From Bacteroidetes bacterium GWF2_35_48 (GTDB lineage: Bacteria; Bacteroidota; Bacteroidia; Bacteroidales; GWF2-35-48), in the NCBI GenBank assembly GCA_001769125.1, contig MEOG01000010.1, positions 1 to 60,367 of the forward strand: DNA of 60,367 nt, read 5' to 3'. The notes under the pieces are model-generated. The model saw nothing but the letters and a program-made list of their open reading frames with translations. It was not told the DNA's origin and did not search any database. Position 1 is the stretch's first letter. Every line of letters starts with the position of its first letter. Of the stretch, positions 9,184-18,509 are shown in pieces. Both the position numbers and the translations under genes were made by a program.

Positions 9184-9260
9184 ATATTATTTCTGCATTG
9201 CTTATATTATACTCTTATCGTTATATTTTTTCAAAAGCGCAATAAATGACCGGGCTTGGT

Positions 9261-9866
9261 TTACACTTCTTTATCTACACGAACCTGATCTATTTTCTGT
9301 AACATTTCAGTAATTCTTTCTGCATCATTTTTTCTGATAAAAAATTGGATCTTGCAATCCAGTTCAAAATGTTGCCGGTATAATTTTATTTTTTCATCTT
9401 TAATTATTTTCATAACATCATTCATTGCCTCATATTTAAAAAAGGCAAATAATTTAATATCTTCTGTTTTCTCAATAATAAGTGCATTTTCCAAAGCGTC
9501 AGCAGCAGCAGAACGATATGCGTTTATCAATCCGCTCACACCAAGCTTTACGCCTCCATAATATCTGATAACAACAATAAAAATATTTGAAAGATCGCAA
9601 GACTGAATTTGCCCAAAAATAGGCTTTCCGGCACTTCCCGATGGCTCCCCGTCGTCGTTTGAACGATACGTAGTTTTATCTGCACCCAGCCGATATGCAT
9701 AACAATGATGCGTTGCATCGTAATATTTTTTTTTCAAGCTGGTCAGAATCTCTTTAATATCTTCTTCTGAAAAAACAGGAAATGCCAGTCCTATAAAGCG
9801 GCTACCCCTGTCTTTAAATACTCCTTCTGAAGGCATTTCAATAGTTCTGTAAATATCAGAATTCAT
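9261..9866 (-). CDS. YigZ/IMPACT family protein
   Basis: A 201-aa protein of the UPF0029 (YigZ, IMPACT-like) family. The N-terminal domain (about 1-125) has the signature DATHHCYAYRLG, NDDGEPSGSAGKPI and IVVIRYYGGVKLG. The C-terminal ferredoxin-like domain is at about 135-195. In other organisms members affect translation regulation; the bacterial role is not settled. Monocistronic on the minus strand. Confidence 0.92.
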   Translation of the reverse strand: MNSDIYRTIEMPSEGVFKDRGSRFIGLAFPVFSEEDIKEILTSLKKKYYDATHHCYAYRLGADKTTYRSNDDGEPSGSAGKPIFGQIQSCDLSNIFIVVIRYYGGVKLGVSGLINAYRSAAADALENALIIEKTEDIKLFAFFKYEAMNDVMKIIKDEKIKLYRQHFELDCKIQFFIRKNDAERITEMLQKIDQVRVDKEV

Positions 9867-9978
9867 AATTGCAAAGCTATAAAAAAAATGAAAATCCCGC
9901 TTGTTGAAAAAAAATCAAATAAAAAATATGTGTGTCAAAAGAATTTTCTATTTTTATAAATTCATAATTTTTTGAAGC

Positions 9979-11205
9979 ATGACAAAACATACAGTACTTA
10001 CAATAGACGATCATGAGGATAATAACCTGCTGATAAAATATTATCTCGGAAAAAGTTTTGAAGTACAGATTGCCAAAAGCGGTAAGGATGGACTTGATAT
10101 TCTTGATAAATCGAATGTAGAAGTAGTATTGTTAGACATTATGATGCCCGGCATGAATGGCTATGAAGTCCTTGATGCAATGCTTGCCACGCCAAAACTG
10201 AAAAACATTCCCGTAATTATGGTTACTGCACGAACTGAAATGGAGGATGTGCGTGAAGCCTTAACCAAAGGTGCTTTTGATTATGTAAAAAAACCTATTG
10301 ATTTTACCGAAATTCATCATAAAATTAATGTTGCGATTAAATATAAAAAACAGTCCGACGAATTAAGCCGTATTTCAAACTATAAACAATTTTACGAAGG
10401 ATTAATTCATGCAAGAAGGCTGCAACAATCTATTTTGCCGGACAAACAATTTTTTAGATCCATTTTTCCTGAATCTTTTGTTATAGATTTGCCTAGAGAT
10501 ATTATTAGCGGAGATTATTACTGGGTAAACGCGAGACATTCAAATAAATTTTTAGGAGCTTTTGATTGCACCGGGCATGGAGTCCCGGGAGCCATGCTTT
10601 CTGTCATGGGAAATATTTTAATGAATAAGGCAATTTTGCAAGACGGCGCAATAAGCCCAAAAGATATTTTCAGATCTCTGGCCTGTGATTTCAATGCAAG
10701 CTTGAATAATTCTACCGATACATATACGATTCATGATGGAATGGATGGCATATTCTGTAGTTTCAATGAAGAAAAAAAACAAATAGAATATGTAAGCGCA
10801 AACAGACCACTTATCATTATCAGAGATGCAAAAAAACCTTTGTTTTATAATGAAAGTATGATTGAAGCCTCACTTTCCGACGATAAATATTCAATCTACC
10901 TGCTGAAAGGAGACATGCGCTCTATAGGAAGAGAATCGTCTGCAATCAATTTTAAAAATCATGTAATTGATTTATGCGAAGACGATATTATTTATCTTTT
11001 TACAGATGGAATAACAGACCAGATTAATGAATGCGGAAAAAATTTAAGTAAGAAAAAATTACTTGAATTCTTACTAGGTATTCAGGATCAGTCTTTAAAA
11101 AATCAAAAAGTAGCACTGTATAATTATATTGACTCTTGGAGAAAAGATGCGCCGCAAACAGACGATATTCTTGTTATTGCTGTACAATATAAAAGCCCAC
11201 AATAA
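9979..11205 (+). CDS. Response regulator fused to SpoIIE-type PP2C phosphatase
   Basis: 408 aa. The receiver domain (1-120) has the acidic pair D10/D11, phospho-acceptor D53 in VVLLDIMMPGM and K102. A short helical linker (about 125-160) follows. The SpoIIE/PP2C phosphatase domain (about 165-405) has metal-binding SGDYYW, GAFDCTGHGVPGA, FTDGITDQ and a terminal TDDILVIAV. In RsbU-like partner-switching systems such proteins dephosphorylate anti-anti-sigma factors; no such partner is next to it. rarA starts 5 bases downstream. A second SpoIIE protein is encoded at 42692-44827. Confidence 0.93.
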   Translation: MTKHTVLTIDDHEDNNLLIKYYLGKSFEVQIAKSGKDGLDILDKSNVEVVLLDIMMPGMNGYEVLDAMLATPKLKNIPVIMVTARTEMEDVREALTKGAFDYVKKPIDFTEIHHKINVAIKYKKQSDELSRISNYKQFYEGLIHARRLQQSILPDKQFFRSIFPESFVIDLPRDIISGDYYWVNARHSNKFLGAFDCTGHGVPGAMLSVMGNILMNKAILQDGAISPKDIFRSLACDFNASLNNSTDTYTIHDGMDGIFCSFNEEKKQIEYVSANRPLIIIRDAKKPLFYNESMIEASLSDDKYSIYLLKGDMRSIGRESSAINFKNHVIDLCEDDIIYLFTDGITDQINECGKNLSKKKLLEFLLGIQDQSLKNQKVALYNYIDSWRKDAPQTDDILVIAVQYKSPQ

Positions 11206-11210
11206 TTAGT

Positions 11211-12491
11211 ATGCAACCGAATCAGCCGCTCGCCGAAAGATTAAGACCCAAAACACTCGACAACTTTGCAGGACAAAAACATCTCGTTGGGGATGGCGCT
11301 ATTCTCCGTAAAATTATTGAAACCGGGAATATCCCGTCTATGATACTCTGGGGACCACCCGGTGTTGGAAAAACTACGCTTGCAAAAATTATTGCAGGAA
11401 ATCTAAATCGTCCGTTTTTCACACTCAGTGCCATTAATTCAGGGGTTAAAGATATTCGCGATGTTTTTGACAAAGCAGAAAAATTAAAATTTTTTAACAG
11501 TCCCGGTGCTATTTTATTTATTGATGAAATTCATCGGTTCAGCAAATCGCAGCAGGACTCGCTGCTTGGTGCTGTAGAACAAGGATTGGTTACACTGATA
11601 GGAGCCACAACAGAAAACCCCTCTTTTGAAGTTATTACCCCTCTCCTCTCCCGCTGCCAGGTTTACATTCTCAAACATCTTGAAGAAGCGGAGCTTATTG
11701 AGCTCATACACTTTGCGACGGAGAATGACAGCTATTTGAAAACTAAAAAAATTTCAGTTAAAGAAACTGATGCATTGATACGATTCTCGGGCGGGGATGC
11801 ACGAAAATTATACAACATTCTCGATATTGTTATACAATCTGAAACCAGCGACAATATTGAAATTACAAACAAATCTGTTATAGATCGTCTACAGGAAAAC
11901 ATTGCCATTTACGATAAAAACGGAGAACAGCATTATGATATAATTTCTGCATTTATCAAATCCATTCGCGGAAGCGATCCAAATGCGGCGGTTTATTGGC
12001 TGGCGCGCATGATAGCCGGAGGAGAAGACCCAAAATTTATTGCGCGGCGTATGCTTATTCTTGCTTCAGAAGATATTGGATTAGCAAATCCCAATGCGCT
12101 GTTGCTGGCGAATTCCTGTTTTCAGGCAATCAATGTTATCGGCATGCCCGAAGGTCGCATCATTCTTTCAGAAACTGCGATATATCTTGCTACTTCACCT
12201 AAAAGCAATTCATCCTACATGGCAATCAATGAAGCAATGGATTTGGTACAAAAAACCGGAAACCTGCCTGTACCACTGCATATCAGAAATGCTCCCACAA
12301 AATTGATGAAAGATGTTGGCTATGGCAAAGATTATAAATATGCTCACAGCTACGAAAATAATTTTGTAGAACAGGAATTCTTACCGGAACAGATTAAAAA
12401 CACAGTTTTGTACGACCCGCAAAATAATCCTCGCGAGAAAGACATAGAGAAGTGGTTGATGGGACTGTGGAAGGAGAAATATAAGAATTGA
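11211..12491 (+). CDS. rarA: Replication-associated recombination protein A (MgsA/RarA ATPase)
   Basis: A 426-aa AAA+ ATPase of the RarA/Mgs1/WRNIP1 family acting at stalled replication forks. Walker A is GPPGVGKTT at residues 48-56, Walker B ILFIDEIHR near 101-109, sensor 1 GATTENPSF near 127. The C-terminal tetramerisation domain starts around residue 240 (IRGSDPNAAVYWLARMIAGGEDP). Length is normal. It starts 5 bases after the phosphatase gene and is likely cotranscribed. Confidence 0.96.
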   Translation: MQPNQPLAERLRPKTLDNFAGQKHLVGDGAILRKIIETGNIPSMILWGPPGVGKTTLAKIIAGNLNRPFFTLSAINSGVKDIRDVFDKAEKLKFFNSPGAILFIDEIHRFSKSQQDSLLGAVEQGLVTLIGATTENPSFEVITPLLSRCQVYILKHLEEAELIELIHFATENDSYLKTKKISVKETDALIRFSGGDARKLYNILDIVIQSETSDNIEITNKSVIDRLQENIAIYDKNGEQHYDIISAFIKSIRGSDPNAAVYWLARMIAGGEDPKFIARRMLILASEDIGLANPNALLLANSCFQAINVIGMPEGRIILSETAIYLATSPKSNSSYMAINEAMDLVQKTGNLPVPLHIRNAPTKLMKDVGYGKDYKYAHSYENNFVEQEFLPEQIKNTVLYDPQNNPREKDIEKWLMGLWKEKYKN

Positions 12492-12519
12492 GGCTACTCC
12501 GAAAAGTCTTATATATTTG
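12488..12519 (+). promoter_or_regulatory. Promoter of the biotin operon
   Basis: TTG at 12488-12490 and TATATTTG at 12512-12519 match the Bacteroidota -33 and -7 elements with 21-base spacing. Transcription would begin near 12525, essentially at the ATG of the leader ORF (12528) and about 400 bases before bioB. Confidence 0.55.
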
Positions 12520-12527
12520 CATAAATT

Positions 12528-12926
12528 ATGAGAAAAAATAAAAATACAATACAAACAGTTATCCATTTCTCACGCTGGAGCAGAAAACAATTTGCGGTTT
12601 TTTGCAGCGTAGGAAAACAAGTTATTATTTCTCATCTCAAGGCTGAACTATCAGACGCATCGCTTCAGAAAAGTAAAAAATCTTTTTTTTCGTTATTCGG
12701 GAATTCTATTTTAACCGAAATTTCAGACTCTACAGACAAAGAACCTAAAGATTCCCCGCAGGAGCTCATTCCTGTTTTTATTTGTGTCTCCAAATCTCCT
12801 TATCCCCGATATTTTAAAAGATATTTTAAAAATATTTTTTTTCCAGTAACAACCTGTGAGGTTTCAGCGCGCAGCCTGTGTTGGGAAACCTCACAGGTTG
12901 TTTTTATTAATAATATAATACGATGA
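12528..12926 (+). CDS. Leader ORF upstream of bioB, conserved basic N-terminus
   Basis: A predicted 132-aa product of unknown function. The first 45 residues (VIHFSRWSRKQFAVFCSVGK, then a VIISHLKAELSDASL-like part) resemble a short basic peptide motif that, from memory, recurs in small ORFs ahead of vitamin TonB-receptor genes in Bacteroidota; this is unverified. The C-terminal third runs through a perfect hairpin (12851-12899), and the stop overlaps the bioB ATG (ATGA, 12923-12926). The start lies only 8 bases after the -7 box, so it would be almost leaderless. The distal part may not be selected as protein. It could be a leader peptide, a truncated receptor-operon remnant, or a real small protein. 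Confidence 0.45.
   Translation: MRKNKNTIQTVIHFSRWSRKQFAVFCSVGKQVIISHLKAELSDASLQKSKKSFFSLFGNSILTEISDSTDKEPKDSPQELIPVFICVSKSPYPRYFKRYFKNIFFPVTTCEVSARSLCWETSQVVFINNIIR
12851..12912 (+). terminator. Terminator-like hairpin directly ahead of bioB
   Basis: AACCTGTGAGGTTTC (12851-12865) and GAAACCTCACAGGTT (12885-12899) form a perfect 15-bp stem with a 19-base loop, followed by GTTTTTATTAAT. It ends 23 bases before the bioB start codon. It may act as an attenuator or partial terminator between the leader and bioB. The stem word AACCTCACAGGTT also looks like a dispersed Bacteroidota repeat, so a purely repetitive origin is possible. Confidence 0.6.
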
Positions 12927-13888
12927 AAAAAACAATTCAATACTGGAAAGATTTTGTCCTAAAAGGAGGAGCCATAGATGCAGCAATAGCTCTGGAGTTA
13001 TCTTCGAACCCGGAAAATGATGCACTTTACACCGCTGCCAATGAAATACGTCAACATTTTTGCGGAAATAATTTTGACTTATGTGCTATTGCCAATGCCC
13101 GCTCAGGTCGTTGTTCCGAAGACTGCAAATGGTGCGCTCAATCTGTTCATTATAAAACAATGATTGATGAATATGAAATGATAGATGAAAAAGAGGCTAT
13201 TGAACAGGCTGTGTATAATTCAAAAATGGGAGTTCACAAGTTTTCTCTTGTTACAAGCGGGAAAAAAATTAATCCGGAAGCGTTTGACAGAATTCTCAAT
13301 ATGTTTGATGAAATCAGAAAAAAAACGGAGATTAAACTGTGTGCATCCTTGGGACTTATTGATGATGATGCTCTATCTAAATTAAAACAACATGGAGTTA
13401 CTTGTTATCACTGCAATCTTGAAACAGCTCCCTCCTATTTTTCTGACTTATGTACAAGCCATACAACAGATGAAAAAATCAGGACTTTAATGGCAGCAAG
13501 AAATGCAGGTTTAAACGTATGTTCCGGAGGAATTATAGGAATGGGAGAAAGCATGGAGCAAAGAATAGAAATGGCTCTGTTACTGAGAAAACTTGATATA
13601 AAATCTATTCCCATAAATATTTTACACCCAATTGCCGGAACACCTCTTGAAAATACAACAAAACTGACAGACGAAGAAATTCTTACTAGCATTGCTTTAT
13701 TTCGTTTCATTAATCCTGATGCTATGATTCGCTTTGCAGGCGGGCGCAGCCTGATTCTTCATATTCAGGAAAAAGCCCTGAAAGCAGGTATAAATGCAGC
13801 CCTTGTCGGAGATTTGCTGACAACTGTCGGCTCCAAAATTACAGACGATATTGATTGTTTCAGAAATGCAGGGTTTTTATTGGAATGA
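12923..13888 (+). CDS. bioB: Biotin synthase
   Basis: A 321-aa radical-SAM enzyme that inserts sulfur into dethiobiotin, the last step of biotin synthesis. The radical-SAM CxxxCxxC motif is C64-C68-C71 (GRCSEDCKWCAQS). Other family features are NLETAPSYF near 161, a GIIGMGES segment near 204 and a C-terminal FAGGRSL. Length is normal. It overlaps the leader ORF by four bases. bioA follows after a 222-base repeat-filled gap. Confidence 0.97.
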   Translation: MKKTIQYWKDFVLKGGAIDAAIALELSSNPENDALYTAANEIRQHFCGNNFDLCAIANARSGRCSEDCKWCAQSVHYKTMIDEYEMIDEKEAIEQAVYNSKMGVHKFSLVTSGKKINPEAFDRILNMFDEIRKKTEIKLCASLGLIDDDALSKLKQHGVTCYHCNLETAPSYFSDLCTSHTTDEKIRTLMAARNAGLNVCSGGIIGMGESMEQRIEMALLLRKLDIKSIPINILHPIAGTPLENTTKLTDEEILTSIALFRFINPDAMIRFAGGRSLILHIQEKALKAGINAALVGDLLTTVGSKITDDIDCFRNAGFLLE

Positions 13889-13908
13889 GCGAAAAAAAAA
13901 ACAAATTA

Positions 13909-14060
13909 GTTGCAGGTTGCAAGTTGCAGGTTGTATGATGTGAAGTGTCATGTTGTTGTAGATTTTCCGCCGCTGATTGAACGGAGTCGAAGCCAGCGGA
14001 TAAACCTGCAACAACAATAACCAACCTGCAACCTGCAACCTGCAACCTGCAACCTGCAAC
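13909..14060. repeat. GTTGCAGG hairpin repeat between bioB and bioA
   Basis: The left arm (13909-13933) has three GTTGCA(G/A)GTT units. The right arm (14003-14060) has at least six AACCTGCA units in inverted orientation. The loop contains GAACGGAGTCGAAGCCAGCGG, itself part of another dispersed palindrome. It could form a large stem-loop in the bio transcript. Confidence 0.75.
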
Positions 14061-14110
14061 AATAATAACAATAACCAAATTTTAATTTCACAAGTTTTTA
14101 TAAATCGAAA

Positions 14111-15391
14111 ATGAATTCAAAAAAAAATATACAAACCGATAAAGCACACCTCTGGCATCCATACACATCCATGACAAAGCCTTTGCCTGTTTATCCTGTC
14201 AAAAGCGCTAAGGGTGTTTATATTGAACTCGAAAACGGCAAAAAACTCATTGATGGGATGTCCTCATGGTGGTGCGCGATTCACGGATATAATCACCCGG
14301 TGCTTAACAGGGCAATTACAGAACAGCTTGAAAAAATGGCGCATGTAATGTTCGGCGGTTTTACACACGAATCGGCAATACAATTAGCAGAAAAGCTTCT
14401 TTCTATTTTACCGGGAAATCTGAATAAAATTTTTTACTGCGATTCAGGCTCTGTAACAGTGGAAGTAGCAATGAAAATGGCGATTCAATACTGGTACGCA
14501 AAAGGTCTTGAAGAAAAAAAACAATTTCTTACCATTCGTTCCGGGTATCATGGCGATACATGGCATGCCATGTCGGTTTGTGATCCGGAAACAGGGATGC
14601 ACTCAATTTATAAAGGCGCACTGCCGCAACAATTTTTCATCCCCTCTCCCACTCTGCAATTTCATGAAGAATGGAATGAAAAAGATGCACTTCATTTGAT
14701 TCAGGTGCTGGAAAAAAATCACAAAAAAATTGCTGCGCTTATTCTGGAGCCTATAGTTCAGGGAGCTGGCGGCATGAAATTTTATTTACCTGAATACCTG
14801 AAAAAAGCAAAGCAACTTTGTGAAACCTATAATGTTTTACTCATTTGCGATGAAATAGCGACAGGCTTTGGAAGAACGGGAGAATTGTTTGCTTGCAATC
14901 ATGCCTCTGTTATTCCTGATATTATATGTTTAGGAAAAGCACTGACAGGGGGCTATTTAAGCTTTGCTGCCACTATAACGAATGAACACATTGCTGAAAC
15001 AATTTCAGGAAAAGAACCCGGCGTTTTCATGCACGGTCCGACTTTCATGGGTAACCCTCTTGCTTGTGCTGTTTCCTTTGCAAGTATTGATTTACTATTA
15101 GCTTATAACTGGAAACAAAAAATTAAGGAAATTGAAATTCAACTTGCCCGCGAATTGAATCCATTAAAGACAAATAATAAAGTAGCTGATGTGCGTACAC
15201 TTGGTGCTATTGGTGTTGTTGAAATGAAAGAGCCCGTGGATGTTGCTTCTGTACAGAAAAAATTTGTTGAAAAAGGTGTGTGGATTCGTCCTTTCGGAAA
15301 ACTGATATACGTAATGCCGCCCTACATTATAAAGCCTGATGAAATATCACAACTGACAGATGCAATAAAACAAATAATTTCTGATTTATGA
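14111..15391 (+). CDS. bioA: Adenosylmethionine-8-amino-7-oxononanoate aminotransferase
   Basis: A 426-aa class III PLP aminotransferase that converts 8-amino-7-oxononanoate to 7,8-diaminononanoate using SAM as amino donor. The N-terminus LWHPYTSM and the [15 protein letters not shown] block near residues 46-60 are BioA signatures. The PLP lysine is in [12 protein letters not shown] (near 280), with the preceding [14 protein letters not shown] near 246-259. Its stop overlaps the bioF start by four bases, which implies translational coupling. Confidence 0.96.
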   Translation: MNSKKNIQTDKAHLWHPYTSMTKPLPVYPVKSAKGVYIELENGKKLIDGMSSWWCAIHGYNHPVLNRAITEQLEKMAHVMFGGFTHESAIQLAEKLLSILPGNLNKIFYCDSGSVTVEVAMKMAIQYWYAKGLEEKKQFLTIRSGYHGDTWHAMSVCDPETGMHSIYKGALPQQFFIPSPTLQFHEEWNEKDALHLIQVLEKNHKKIAALILEPIVQGAGGMKFYLPEYLKKAKQLCETYNVLLICDEIATGFGRTGELFACNHASVIPDIICLGKALTGGYLSFAATITNEHIAETISGKEPGVFMHGPTFMGNPLACAVSFASIDLLLAYNWKQKIKEIEIQLARELNPLKTNNKVADVRTLGAIGVVEMKEPVDVASVQKKFVEKGVWIRPFGKLIYVMPPYIIKPDEISQLTDAIKQIISDL

Positions 15392-16551
15392 CAAAAATAA
15401 AATACCAGCATTTCAGCGAACAGCTTGAAGTTTTGAAAGAAAAAAATAATTTCAGAACCCTGAAAAAAATAAAAGCAGATGGAAAATATATTTTTCATGA
15501 AGAAAAAAAACTGCTGAATTGCTCTTCCAATGATTATCTCGGAATAGCAGACGATAAAAACCTGTTGATGGAATTTTATCAATCTTTAGGGAATGAAATG
15601 TATTTTCCATACAGTTCAAATTCATCAAGACTGCTTTCGGGCAACAATGAAGAATACGATAAAATTGAAACATTACTTGCAAGTCAATACGCTCGTGAAG
15701 CATGCCTTTTGTTCAACAGCGGATATCATGCGAACACGGGCATTATTCCCGCCATTTGCGACAGAAACACGCTGATTATTGCAGACAGGTTTGTTCACGC
15801 GAGCATTCTTGATGGAATAAAAATATCAAATGCAAGATATTTGCGCTACAACCATCTTGATTACGAACATCTGGAAAAACTTATCACTGAACACGGCGAT
15901 CATTACAGACAAATTTTAGTTATCAGTGAGTCTGTTTTCAGTATGGATGGTGATAATGCAGATTTAAGAGAGCTTATCCTCCTAAAGAAAAAATACAGTT
16001 TTTACCTGTATATTGACGAGGCACATGCTGTTGGAGTATCCGGCAACAAAGGATTGGGCTTATGCGAAGAACAAAACAGCATAAATGATATTGATTTTAT
16101 TGTAGGCACTTTCGGTAAGGCGTATTCATCTGTTGGCGCTTATTTAATTTGCGATAAATTAATCAAAGATTTTCTGATTAACAAATCCAGAACTCTGATA
16201 TACACAACAGCGCTCCCTCCTTTGAATTTAAAATGGACACATTTTATTGCAAAAAAAATGGAATCATTTTCGGATAAACGAAATTCTCTCATGCGGCTTT
16301 CAATATATTTTAAAAATGAATTGAAAAATACAGGATTCGATGTACGTGGGAACAGTCAGATTATTCCGGTAATTATCGGGGCAAATAAAAAATGTATTGA
16401 GATTTCAGAATTTTTTGAAAACAATGGGTATTACGTACCTGCCGTAAAGCCGCCAACTGTGCCGGAAGGAACAGCGCGCCTGCGTTTTTCTTTACAAGCT
16501 AGTTTTGATAAACATGATATTGATGATATAATAATTTTATTAAAAAGTTAG
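15388..16551 (+). CDS. bioF: 8-amino-7-oxononanoate synthase
   Basis: A 387-aa alpha-oxoamine synthase. This PLP enzyme condenses pimeloyl-ACP (or CoA) with alanine. Signatures are [13 protein letters not shown] near residues 45-57, [15 protein letters not shown] near 209-223 and PLP lysine in [13 protein letters not shown] near 246. Coupled to bioA through ATGA. Confidence 0.95.
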   Translation: MTKIKYQHFSEQLEVLKEKNNFRTLKKIKADGKYIFHEEKKLLNCSSNDYLGIADDKNLLMEFYQSLGNEMYFPYSSNSSRLLSGNNEEYDKIETLLASQYAREACLLFNSGYHANTGIIPAICDRNTLIIADRFVHASILDGIKISNARYLRYNHLDYEHLEKLITEHGDHYRQILVISESVFSMDGDNADLRELILLKKKYSFYLYIDEAHAVGVSGNKGLGLCEEQNSINDIDFIVGTFGKAYSSVGAYLICDKLIKDFLINKSRTLIYTTALPPLNLKWTHFIAKKMESFSDKRNSLMRLSIYFKNELKNTGFDVRGNSQIIPVIIGANKKCIEISEFFENNGYYVPAVKPPTVPEGTARLRFSLQASFDKHDIDDIIILLKS

Positions 16552-16601
16552 TTGTTCGCTAAAATTAGTGGAAGTTTTAAATGAGCAGATTCTGTATAAA
16601 A

Positions 16602-16668
16602 GTTGCAAGTTCCAAGTTCCAAGTTCCAAGTTGTTTTTAACTTGCAACCCTGTCTGCCGACAGGCAGG
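16602..16668. repeat. GTTGCAAG hairpin and CCTGTCTGCCGACAGG palindrome
   Basis: GTTGCAAGTT (16602-16611) pairs with AACTTGCAAC (16639-16648). In between, CAAGTTC repeats three times. Directly after, 16649-16668 is a 20-base imperfect palindrome (CCTGTCTGCCGACAGGCAGG), which recurs split around the element described next. Confidence 0.7.
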
Positions 16669-16690
16669 CTACAATCCTGTCTGCCGACAG

Positions 16691-16937
16691 CTACCATGTG
16701 GACACAAATATGCTAGATATTGAAATTTTCCTGATAAAAACGACTCCAGAGGAGTCGAATGTTTATAACCCCGAGCTATGGTTATTGAGCGAAGTCGAAA
16801 TAAGCTCGGGGTATAAACAAATGATAATTAAATGATTTTGGCGAAAAATTTGCACAAGATTGTCTTTTGTAAAAATAGTTAAACCGCAAATTTTATGACA
16901 AAATCTCGCTTTAAAAAAAGATGTGTCCACACGGTAG
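16691..16937. mobile_element. Putative 247-bp MITE with 16-bp terminal inverted repeats
   Basis: The ends are CTACCATGTGGACACA (16691-16706) and its reverse complement with one mismatch (16922-16937). Identical 10-base direct repeats CTGCCGACAG flank both ends (16681-16690 and 16938-16947) and together rebuild the dispersed palindrome CCTGTCTGCCGACAGGCAGG. This is the expected footprint of an insertion into that palindrome. The inside has no transposase and carries a CTCC/GGAG unit plus an inner inverted repeat (GTTTATAACCCCGAGCT against AGCTCGGGGTATAAAC, 16759-16816). It separates bioF from bioG. Confidence 0.6.
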
Positions 16938-16980
16938 CTGCCGACAGGCAGGCATATACTAAAATTATATTCTGCTAAAA

Positions 16981-17721
16981 ATGTCAAAAATGAAATCAAC
17001 CTGGATAAATAAAAAGAAAAACAATAGACTCATTTTGTTTTTTAATGGATGGGGAATGGATGAAAAAGCAGTGAGTAATTTGGATTGCGAGAATAATGAT
17101 GTTTGCATGTTTTCTAACTATGATTCATCCATTGTAAATTTTGCGTCAGACTTTTCAGAATATGAAGATATAAATATTGTTGCCTGGTCCCTTGGCATAC
17201 TGGCAGCAGAATTTTTCATGAATAATAATACAAAAAAAATAACAAAAAGCATTGCTATTTCCGGAACATCCTACCCTGCTCATGATGATTATGGAATCCC
17301 TGTTCAAATATTCAACGGAACAATTGCAAATCTTAGCGTCGAATCATTAAAAAAATTTCAAAGACGGACTTGTGGCAGTAAAGAGAATTATGAACGAAAT
17401 CAGCATATTTTTAATCAGAAAAATATTGATGACAAAAAAAAAGAATTAGAAACTATTCTCAAATTACAAACATTTTTGCCAACTGAAAAAAATACATGGA
17501 CACAGGCAATCATTTGCACAGGCGATTTAATTTTTCCTGTTAAAAATCTTGAAAATTATTGGTCATCACGACTGACACCTGTTTATATCGAATCGCCGCA
17601 TTATCCCTTTAATAAATGGAAGTCGTGGGAAGAAGTGCTGGAATCGGTGGCTTCGACTCCGCTCAGCCACCGAAAATCTCAGCCACTGACAATATCATTG
17701 AAACCTAAAAAGTATAAATAG
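16981..17721 (+). CDS. bioG: Pimeloyl-ACP methyl ester esterase BioG
   Basis: A 246-aa alpha/beta hydrolase of the BioG (DUF452) family. It cleaves the methyl ester of pimeloyl-ACP and so closes the BioC-started pimelate route. The N-terminus has the signature LILFFNGWGMDE and the nucleophile elbow is AWSLGIL near residue 68-74. A downstream ATG (16990) could be the real start. BioG proteins are usually shorter: the last 25 or so residues (ASTPLSHRKSQPL...) are encoded by a dispersed hairpin repeat (17645-17672) and look like a recent C-terminal extension. bioC follows 23 bases later. Confidence 0.9.
   Translation: MSKMKSTWINKKKNNRLILFFNGWGMDEKAVSNLDCENNDVCMFSNYDSSIVNFASDFSEYEDINIVAWSLGILAAEFFMNNNTKKITKSIAISGTSYPAHDDYGIPVQIFNGTIANLSVESLKKFQRRTCGSKENYERNQHIFNQKNIDDKKKELETILKLQTFLPTEKNTWTQAIICTGDLIFPVKNLENYWSSRLTPVYIESPHYPFNKWKSWEEVLESVASTPLSHRKSQPLTISLKPKKYK
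17645..17672. repeat. Dispersed palindrome inside the bioG 3' end
   Basis: CGGTGGCT and AGCCACCG form an 8-bp stem around TCGACTCCGCTC. The complementary word GAGCGGAGTCGAAG recurs in variants at 13975-13992, 16788-16800 and in degenerate form near 54610-54655. Here it is in frame and adds codons to bioG. Confidence 0.7.
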
Positions 17722-17744
17722 TGTCACACATTCAAACATAAATA

Positions 17745-18509
17745 ATGGATACAAAACTTATTCAAAGCAGATTTACAAAAAGTATTAAAACATACGATTC
17801 TGAAGCTATAGCGCAAAAAATAATAGCCAAAGAAATTATTTCCGGAATGAAATTGCTTGGTATTTCAAAGCTTGAATCTGTTCTTGAAATTGGAAGCGGA
17901 ACCGGATTGCTGACAAAAATGCTGCTTGATAATTTCTATGTTAAAAAAATTCAAATTATTGATCTTATTCCTGAAACTATTTCTTTGCAGATTTATCTTT
18001 CACATAAATATCCCGAAACGGAAATCATAGCGCATGTAGGAGATATTGAACAAATGCGTTTCACAGAACAATTCGATCTGATAATTTCAAGTTCTACATT
18101 TCATTGGCTTAACGATTTTCAATCCTTCTCAACTTGTATGAGCACTTGCCTTAAACCATCCGGCTGCTTTATTTTTAATACTTTTGGTCCATACAATCTG
18201 AAAGAAATAAAATCAATATCAAACATTGGTCTTCATTATTTTTCTGATGAAAAAATGGTAGCAATTCTTAATGAAAATTTATTGATAGAAAAAAAGTACA
18301 CAAAAGAGATTTGTTTAAAATTTTCTTCGCCTGATGATATTCTCAGGCATCTTAAAAATACAGGCGTAAATGGCGTTCAAACCCATATCTGGACAAAATC
18401 AAAATATATAGAATTTGTTGAAAGATACAATCAATTTTACAATCGTGATAACAAAGTACAACTTACTTATCACCCCATGTTTTATTATTGCAGAAAAAAA
18501 CTTCAGTAA
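17745..18509 (+). CDS. bioC: Malonyl-ACP O-methyltransferase BioC
   Basis: A 254-aa class I SAM methyltransferase. It methylates malonyl-ACP so that fatty acid synthesis can build the pimeloyl chain. Motif I is VLEIGSGTGLLTKML near residues 45-59. The N-terminal FTKSIKTYDSEAIAQ is typical of BioC, and FDLIISSSTFHWL near 108-120 matches the post-II region. It is followed immediately by bioD with no gap (TAA then ATG). Confidence 0.93.
   Translation: MDTKLIQSRFTKSIKTYDSEAIAQKIIAKEIISGMKLLGISKLESVLEIGSGTGLLTKMLLDNFYVKKIQIIDLIPETISLQIYLSHKYPETEIIAHVGDIEQMRFTEQFDLIISSSTFHWLNDFQSFSTCMSTCLKPSGCFIFNTFGPYNLKEIKSISNIGLHYFSDEKMVAILNENLLIEKKYTKEICLKFSSPDDILRHLKNTGVNGVQTHIWTKSKYIEFVERYNQFYNRDNKVQLTYHPMFYYCRKKLQ

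Noticed and set aside
9077-9313. Plus-strand frame opposite the acyltransferase gene
   Set aside because: It is antisense to a gene with clear PlsC motifs and has no motif of its own.
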